DNA of 64,000 bases from an uncultured Oscillospiraceae bacterium (lineage in GTDB: Bacteria; Bacillota; Clostridia; Oscillospirales; Oscillospiraceae). The position numbers and the translations under genes are program-made. Shown here in pieces: positions 59,721 to 64,000 of this stretch (position 1 is its first letter; every line of letters begins with the position of its first letter). Below the pieces are notes generated by a model. It did not search any database. It was not told the origin of the DNA and was given only the letters and a program-made list of their open reading frames with translations. The stretch is taken from positions 8,997 through 72,996 of the forward strand of contig CAKTMO010000006.1 in assembly GCA_934573935.1 (NCBI GenBank), given 5' to 3'.

Positions 59721-60815
59721 ATGAATCATAGCATATGCTGCTCCTGCCTGACGCTGACATCCAGGCAGGGAAATCCCTACTGGCTCCGCACCTGCGACCT
59801 GCATACAAGTGTGTGGGAGGCAGGCGCCCACGCCGTATCCTACCCTGTCACCGCAGGCATACCGCTGACCACCGGTGTGCTGCATGCCCATCACGCCCTG
59901 CTGGGCATCTCCTACAGCAAGGCGGACACCTGGCTGCTGGACGGCATTAACGACCAGGGCCTTACCGGCGGGCTTTTGTTTCTGGAGGAAGGTACCAGCG
60001 CTGCGCATCCGGACGCCGCCATGACCGGCGTCATGGGAATGGAGCTGGTCACGTACCTGCTGGCCACCTGTTCCGATGTCCCTCAGGTCTGCCGCACCGC
60101 AAGAGCTATTCAGATCATGCACGTTCCCAACGAAGCTGACCAAGTGAACGCTGCCATGCACTATTTCTTTGCAGATGCGCAGGGCGGCACAGTGGTGCTG
60201 GAGGCCGCCGCCCCCGCGCATCCAGGGCGGCTCGTATGCTATTGCCACGACAGCATCGGTGTACTGACCAACTCGCCGCCGTATCCACGGCAGCTGGATA
60301 ACCTGCGCTGGTTCCTGTCCCAGTCGCCGGAGCTGCACCGCGGCGGCGATGACTGCCCCATCTGCCAGCCTGCCTGGGAGGGTGTCCGTCTGACAGGTGA
60401 TCCCGATGCGCCCCACTTGACAGCAAGCGGCGCTCTGCCTGCCTCTTTTGCCCCTTATGACAGATTCGTACGTCTTGCGGTGCTGAAAGCCTTAAACCAT
60501 GACGGGCGATGGATGGAGGATGCGCAGATGCTGCCGCTGGGCAGCGGACTGCTGCACTGTGTCTTCGAGCCCCGCAATCAGGGTGTCTATCACTACCGTC
60601 ATCTGGATGAAGCCGGCATGCCGGTCGGTAGGAAGGATGGTCATACCCAATACGAGGTCATGTACGATATCTGCCGCCGCAGTATGTTCCTCCGTCCCTA
60701 TGATTCCACTGCCTGGACGGAGATCTCCCTGTCTGCCTGCGATACAAAGTCGATCCAACAGCATTCGATCACCCACGATCCCATGGCAGGCGTCGTGCAA
60801 AGCCGATCCATGTAA
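59721..60815 (+). CDS. Choloylglycine hydrolase-family (linear amide C-N hydrolase) protein
   Basis: 364 residues from ATG 59721 with AAAGGGA upstream. The Ntn-hydrolase start CSCLTLTSRQGNPYWLRTCD resembles bile salt hydrolase/penicillin V acylase starts (C-[TS]-x-[LI]...G-x-x-x-x-x-R-x-x-D). C7 is the probable nucleophile, so the five residues before it would be removed. Later blocks include GLTGGLLFLEEG and VLTNSPPYPRQLDNLR, the conserved N-S-P region. Bile salt hydrolase, acyl-homoserine-lactone acylase or other amidase activity are all possible. There is no export signal. Confidence 0.85.
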   Translation: MNHSICCSCLTLTSRQGNPYWLRTCDLHTSVWEAGAHAVSYPVTAGIPLTTGVLHAHHALLGISYSKADTWLLDGINDQGLTGGLLFLEEGTSAAHPDAAMTGVMGMELVTYLLATCSDVPQVCRTARAIQIMHVPNEADQVNAAMHYFFADAQGGTVVLEAAAPAHPGRLVCYCHDSIGVLTNSPPYPRQLDNLRWFLSQSPELHRGGDDCPICQPAWEGVRLTGDPDAPHLTASGALPASFAPYDRFVRLAVLKALNHDGRWMEDAQMLPLGSGLLHCVFEPRNQGVYHYRHLDEAGMPVGRKDGHTQYEVMYDICRRSMFLRPYDSTAWTEISLSACDTKSIQQHSITHDPMAGVVQSRSM

Positions 60816-60857
60816 ACAGAGAAAGGGAGTGCCCGTCGGCACTCCCTTTCTCTGTTC
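60815..60857. terminator. Terminator between convergent genes
   Basis: AACAGAGAAAGGGAGTGCC pairs perfectly with GGCACTCCCTTTCTCTGTT around CGTC. It overlaps the ends of both flanking genes. Confidence 0.85.
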
Positions 60858-62355
60858 ATCGGATCCTTGGGATCAGCAGCATGCACTTTGCTGCGTCAGT
60901 GTCATTTTCTAATTGATTGGCGCTGCGGATGGCCTGCTCATCGGTATGGTATCGCTTGGCGATCGCCCACAGCGTGTCATCCTGCCCCATACGGCACAGG
61001 ATCAAACTGGGACCCGCCGGTATCGCCGCGTCTGTCAGCGTTACGACGGTAATGGCGCTCAGGCTCTTTTCGCCGGTACAGTCAACAGCGAAGGTCACCG
61101 GCAGACGCACCTGACACACACCGCCGGAAAACTGCAATATGGACTGACAGCAGCAGGCCGTCACCATGCCGGTCACCTCATCGGTTTCCGTGCTGACCTC
61201 CACCGTGCGCTCCGTGCTGACCGGCGCACCGGATTCATCCAGATAGAGCAGGTGTGCGTGCAGGGTAAGGCGCAGCGTCATGCGTTCCTCCTTGGGAACG
61301 ACCTCCACCGCGGTGCAGTCCACCGAAGTCACGCTGATAAAGGGTTGATTGCCCTCAGACTCCAGTCGCAGCAGCGCATCCTGCGTAATGAACCGTGCAG
61401 GCGCGGCAATGGGCAGAAGCAGCTCCTGACGCTCCACTGTCGTATCGCAGCGGGTACTGTAGATATCCGCAATATAGGTTAAATTCCGCTGCTGATAGAC
61501 CTTGACGCACACGTCCACATGCGCCGTCAAGCCGAAGCCGTTGCCGTTCTCTGCAGGCAGCACACGGGCGTCACACTCGCTGATCTGGGGAAACAGCATA
61601 TACGCCGCGCCCTCCGGCAGCTCCGCCACATCTAATATCTGGGAATACGGCAGCGAGCAGCAATGCTGCCGCAGCGTCTGATCACCGTCCCGATAGACGG
61701 CATAAAACCACATCTCGCCCTTGACCATCAGCTTGTTGCCCAGCCGCTGTGCCGACGAAACGGACGGACACATCCGATACAGCAGCAGATCCTCCGGTGT
61801 ACAACCGTCCTCTAACAGTACACTGTCCGTAAAGGAAAATCCCTTCTCAGCAATTGCGGTCAAAAGCGTCACATCTGTTTGACAGCACTGCGTGCGGATG
61901 CTTGGCTCCTCCTGCACGCCGCTGCACAGGCGGCGCTTGACAGCCCGATAGCCGGTGGCGGTGATCTCCGGCAGCACCTTGACATACAGCTTGCGGGAGG
62001 TAACGGCCCGTGCCTCCGCCAGCAGAATGCGGCCGTCTGCACAGATCGTGCCACACTGCGCCAGAGTCCTGTCATCCAGCGCGCAGGAGAACGGCACGGA
62101 GATATTCAGGCTGCGCAGCCCCGCTGCCTCTTCTGAGGTATAGAGGACCGTTACCTTCACATTGCCGGAGACAACGCACCGGTCTTCCTTCACAACCTTT
62201 TCCCGAATCGTCAGCCGCCCCGCAGTGTCCACGATCCGTGCAATATCGGGACAGTATTCCGGTATGGCTGTCTCCAGCGATTCCTCGTGTGCGGTGGTGA
62301 CGCCCGCTGTTGCTTCATAGCAGAAAATATCCTCAAATTGCAAGCCCAATTCCAT
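60856..62355 (-). CDS. SipL-like coat protein: DUF3794 (SPOCS) repeats plus C-terminal LysM
   Basis: 499 residues. Two to three DUF3794/SPOCS domains cover about 20-440 (EYCPDIARIVDTAGRLTIREKVV...SGNVKVTVLYTSE; later PRISECDARVLP-like and LPVTFAVDCTGEK segments). A LysM domain ends the protein (CRMGQDDTLWAIAKRYHTDEQAIRSANQL...LLIPRI). This is the architecture of C. difficile SipL, the SpoIVA-interacting coat morphogen. The setting beside spoVM and near spoIVA supports that role. It is downstream of spoVM on the same strand (58-nt gap). Confidence 0.85.
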   Translation of the reverse strand: MELGLQFEDIFCYEATAGVTTAHEESLETAIPEYCPDIARIVDTAGRLTIREKVVKEDRCVVSGNVKVTVLYTSEEAAGLRSLNISVPFSCALDDRTLAQCGTICADGRILLAEARAVTSRKLYVKVLPEITATGYRAVKRRLCSGVQEEPSIRTQCCQTDVTLLTAIAEKGFSFTDSVLLEDGCTPEDLLLYRMCPSVSSAQRLGNKLMVKGEMWFYAVYRDGDQTLRQHCCSLPYSQILDVAELPEGAAYMLFPQISECDARVLPAENGNGFGLTAHVDVCVKVYQQRNLTYIADIYSTRCDTTVERQELLLPIAAPARFITQDALLRLESEGNQPFISVTSVDCTAVEVVPKEERMTLRLTLHAHLLYLDESGAPVSTERTVEVSTETDEVTGMVTACCCQSILQFSGGVCQVRLPVTFAVDCTGEKSLSAITVVTLTDAAIPAGPSLILCRMGQDDTLWAIAKRYHTDEQAIRSANQLENDTDAAKCMLLIPRIR

Positions 62356-62413
62356 ATATGTCCAGCCCTCTCTATTCGTATTGTTGGTCTACTGTATGAG
62401 GGCGTTCTGCCGT

Positions 62414-62488
62414 TTATTCCTTCATACCGAAAATGCTCTGCAGCAAGCCCCGCAAAAACTTTGGCGCTTTCCAAACCACGATCTTCAT
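62414..62488 (-). CDS. spoVM: SpoVM, 24-residue curvature-sensing sporulation peptide
   Basis: A 24-residue frame MKIVVWKAPKFLRGLLQSIF followed by GMKE. The K-x-PKFL-x-G core and amphipathic helix match Bacillus SpoVM, which inserts in the convex forespore membrane and recruits SpoIVA. The start codon is 7 nt after a perfect AAGGAGG located at the 3' end of the preceding small membrane gene. The peptide is too short for routine gene finders. Its genomic place next to a SipL-like gene and near spoIVA strongly supports the call. Confidence 0.9.
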   Translation of the reverse strand: MKIVVWKAPKFLRGLLQSIFGMKE

Positions 62489-62492
62489 TCTT

Positions 62493-62645
62493 CTACCTCC
62501 TTTTCAAACACGCGATACCACAGGCGATCAGCAGGAAGGCCACCAGAAACATCAAACAGCCCACCGGAAAAACGGCGGCGATAAAAATCCCCAACCCCAA
62601 AGCCAATGCGCAGATGCCGAGACAATGCTCTCCGTTCCCTCTCAT
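62493..62645 (-). CDS. Small two-helix membrane protein upstream of spoVM
   Basis: 50 residues: MRGNGEHCLGICALALGLG start, two hydrophobic segments (about 8-24 and 27-45) with several Cys/Gly, ending CGIACLKRR. GGAGGGAGGAA precedes the ATG at 62645. It ends 4 nt before the spoVM ATG, and the spoVM ribosome binding site lies in its last codons, so the two are translationally linked. A CATAAGAT at about 62679-62686 resembles a mother-cell sigma -10. Family and function are unknown. Confidence 0.7.
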   Translation of the reverse strand: MRGNGEHCLGICALALGLGIFIAAVFPVGCLMFLVAFLLIACGIACLKRR

Positions 62646-62714
62646 GTGGTTCCCTCCTCCCTGCTCAGGTTCTATCTCATCTTATGAAGCTCTCCTTTCC
62701 ACGGTGACGACATA

Positions 62715-62747
62715 GAAAAACAGACCGCCAAACGGCAGTCTGTTTTG
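62715..62747 (-). terminator. Terminator after the IspH-S1 gene
   Basis: AAAACAGAC pairs with GTCTGTTTT; an inner GCC/GGC pair is offset by one mismatch. T tract on the minus strand. Confidence 0.75.
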
Positions 62748-62760
62748 TATACAATAGAGA

Positions 62761-63999
62761 TTACTCGTCGTCCTCGACATCCTCGCCAGCGGCGGGAGTC
62801 AGCAGAGCACGGATGGACAGGGAAATCTTCTGCTTTTCCTCGTCGATCGCGGTGATCTTGGCATCCACCATCTGGCCCTCGGACAGAACGTCACTGGGCT
62901 TCTCGATGCGGTGGTCAGCGATCTGGGAGATGTGGATCAGGCCATCCACGCCGGGAACCACTTCGGCAAAGGCGCCGAAGGCCATCAGCTTGACAATGCG
63001 GACGTTGGCAACATCGCCCACCTTGTAGGTCTCCATGAACTTATCCCAGGGGTTGCAGGAATGATCCTTCACGCCCAGAGAGATCTTGCGCTTCTCGGGA
63101 TCGAAGGAGATCACATACACATCCAGAGGATCGCCCACAGAAACGATCTCGGCAGGATTCTTGATGCGGCTCCAGCTCAGCTCGGAGATATGGACCATGC
63201 CGTCCACACCGCCGATGTCCACAAACACACCGTAGGAGGTCATGGACTTGACGACGCCGTTGTAGTGCTTGCCGACTTCTATGTTGTTCCAGATCTCAGC
63301 CTGGGCAGCCTGACGGGCCTCATACTGCACGGCACGGATGGAACCCACCACGCGGCGGCGGGCACGGTTGACCTCGGTAATGCGCAGGGAGACGGTCTGG
63401 CCGATCATCTCGCTGAGTTCGGCACCGCGGGGCTGGCCGCTCTGGGAAGCGGGAACGAACACGCGCACGCCCTTGACGTTGACCACGATGCCGCCCTTGT
63501 TCTCCTCGGTGACCTTACCCTCCAGGGTGGTCTTATTCTCGCAGGCCTCTGCGATGTCGTCCCACACCTTCACAGCGTCCAGACGCTTCTTGGACAGCAT
63601 GGCATAGCCTTCCACGTCGTTGACGCGGATGATGTAAGTCTCGATCTCGTCGCCGACCTTGACCACGTCCTCAGGCTTTACGTTGGGATCAGCGGACAGC
63701 TCGTCGATGGCAATATAGCCAGCCTGCTTGCAACCCAGATCCACCTGCACCTCGGTGGGGCCGATGGCAGTCACGATACCGGTTACCTTCTCTCCTGTAT
63801 TTAAAGTCTTAAAAGATTTTTCCAGCAGCTCCTCAAAGCTTTCTTCCATGGCTTCAGTGTTCTTGATTTCTTCGCTCATCGTTTTGTTTACCTCCTTAAT
63901 GATGCTCGCCGGTGTGGACGCGCCGGCTGTAAGCCCCGCCACGGAACATCCCTTAAGAAAGTTTGGCTCAAGTTCACTGGCCCCTTCGATCTGATAGAC
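62761..63999 (-). CDS. IspH (LytB)-ribosomal protein S1 fusion, N-terminal part outside window
   Basis: The frame is open to the window end. Its first visible residues (SVAGLTAGASTPASIIKEV) are the C-terminal signature of IspH, the 4-hydroxy-3-methylbut-2-enyl diphosphate reductase of the MEP pathway. They run in frame into MSEEIKNTEAMEESFEELLEK and four S1 RNA-binding domains (starting about EKVTGIVTAIG, LEGKVTEENKGG, YNGVVKSMTSYGVF and VANVRIVKLMAFGAF). IspH-S1 fusions are known in Clostridia. An internal AAGGAGG at 63897-63891 precedes an in-frame ATG at 63879, so a free S1 protein could also be made. The acidic tail ends DVEDDE. Confidence 0.92.
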   Translation of the reverse strand, partial: VYQIEGASELEPNFLKGCSVAGLTAGASTPASIIKEVNKTMSEEIKNTEAMEESFEELLEKSFKTLNTGEKVTGIVTAIGPTEVQVDLGCKQAGYIAIDELSADPNVKPEDVVKVGDEIETYIIRVNDVEGYAMLSKKRLDAVKVWDDIAEACENKTTLEGKVTEENKGGIVVNVKGVRVFVPASQSGQPRGAELSEMIGQTVSLRITEVNRARRRVVGSIRAVQYEARQAAQAEIWNNIEVGKHYNGVVKSMTSYGVFVDIGGVDGMVHISELSWSRIKNPAEIVSVGDPLDVYVISFDPEKRKISLGVKDHSCNPWDKFMETYKVGDVANVRIVKLMAFGAFAEVVPGVDGLIHISQIADHRIEKPSDVLSEGQMVDAKITAIDEEKQKISLSIRALLTPAAGEDVEDDE

Positions 64000-64000
64000 C

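Noticed and set aside
1-64000. tRNA and rRNA genes
   Set aside because: I saw no T-loop GGTTCGAATCC-like segments with paired acceptor arms, nor rRNA blocks. A covariance-model scan would be needed to exclude a single tRNA.

Overview
The window is a chromosomal segment of a GC-rich, spore-forming, anaerobic Clostridia bacterium, most likely a gut Oscillospiraceae relative. The evidence is the density of sporulation genes (SpoIIM-like, SigH, CotJ, CwlD, SpoIVA, SpoVM, a SipL-like protein), the SCIFF peptide with its radical-SAM maturase, PPi-dependent phosphofructokinase, ATP-PEP carboxykinase, an IspH-S1 in-frame fusion and AAGGAGG-type ribosome binding sites. No tRNA or rRNA gene was recognised.

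Layout. 1-6200: SpoIIM-like gene end, xerD, ruvCAB, glmM, sigH and a zinc-ribbon gene. 6200-7840: a GntR regulator divergent from a B3/4-domain gene across a palindrome-rich control region. 7838-12642: a selenium module (selD, Se/S-carrier-like, TusA-like, YedE transporter), divergent from a cysteine-desulfurase-like gene and a LysR regulator. 12676-25500: SCIFF and its maturase, an Orn/Lys/Arg decarboxylase-like protein, MATE, FeoAB, a ModE-like regulator divergent from yqeB (selenium-dependent molybdenum hydroxylase maturation), pckA, threonine aldolase and sortase B.

25972-42369 is the main discovery. A 16.4-kb integrative element interrupts the spore coat gene cotJC. Its ends share an exact 14-bp core, and deleting the element restores a 198-codon cotJC in frame. 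It carries ParB-like, TnpV-like and RepA_N-like genes, a ribbon-helix-helix gene, an HTH + Fic pair, a complete type I-C CRISPR-Cas locus (cas3-5-8c-7-4-1-2 plus a ten-spacer array), a HipA-like kinase gene, a zinc-finger protein and a large serine integrase. The integrase frame crosses attR, so its last codons come from host cotJC. In the circular form the same frame would continue through the left end for 66 codons and stop overlapping the parB-like start. Integration would therefore switch the integrase C-terminus and uncouple the element's first gene from it.

42370-64000: the rest of cotJ (a CotJA-CotJB fusion), cwlD, radA, a phosphate acyltransferase, a tyrosine recombinase beside unusual repeats, a His-rich metal P-type ATPase with its ArsR regulator, a split transketolase, divergent fba and pfp sharing a putative operator, coaX, spoIVA, a choloylglycine-hydrolase-like enzyme, then sipL-like, spoVM and a small membrane gene, and finally the IspH-S1 fusion cut by the window end. 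The spore-coat basement proteins SpoIVA, SpoVM and the SipL-like protein all lie within 5 kb.
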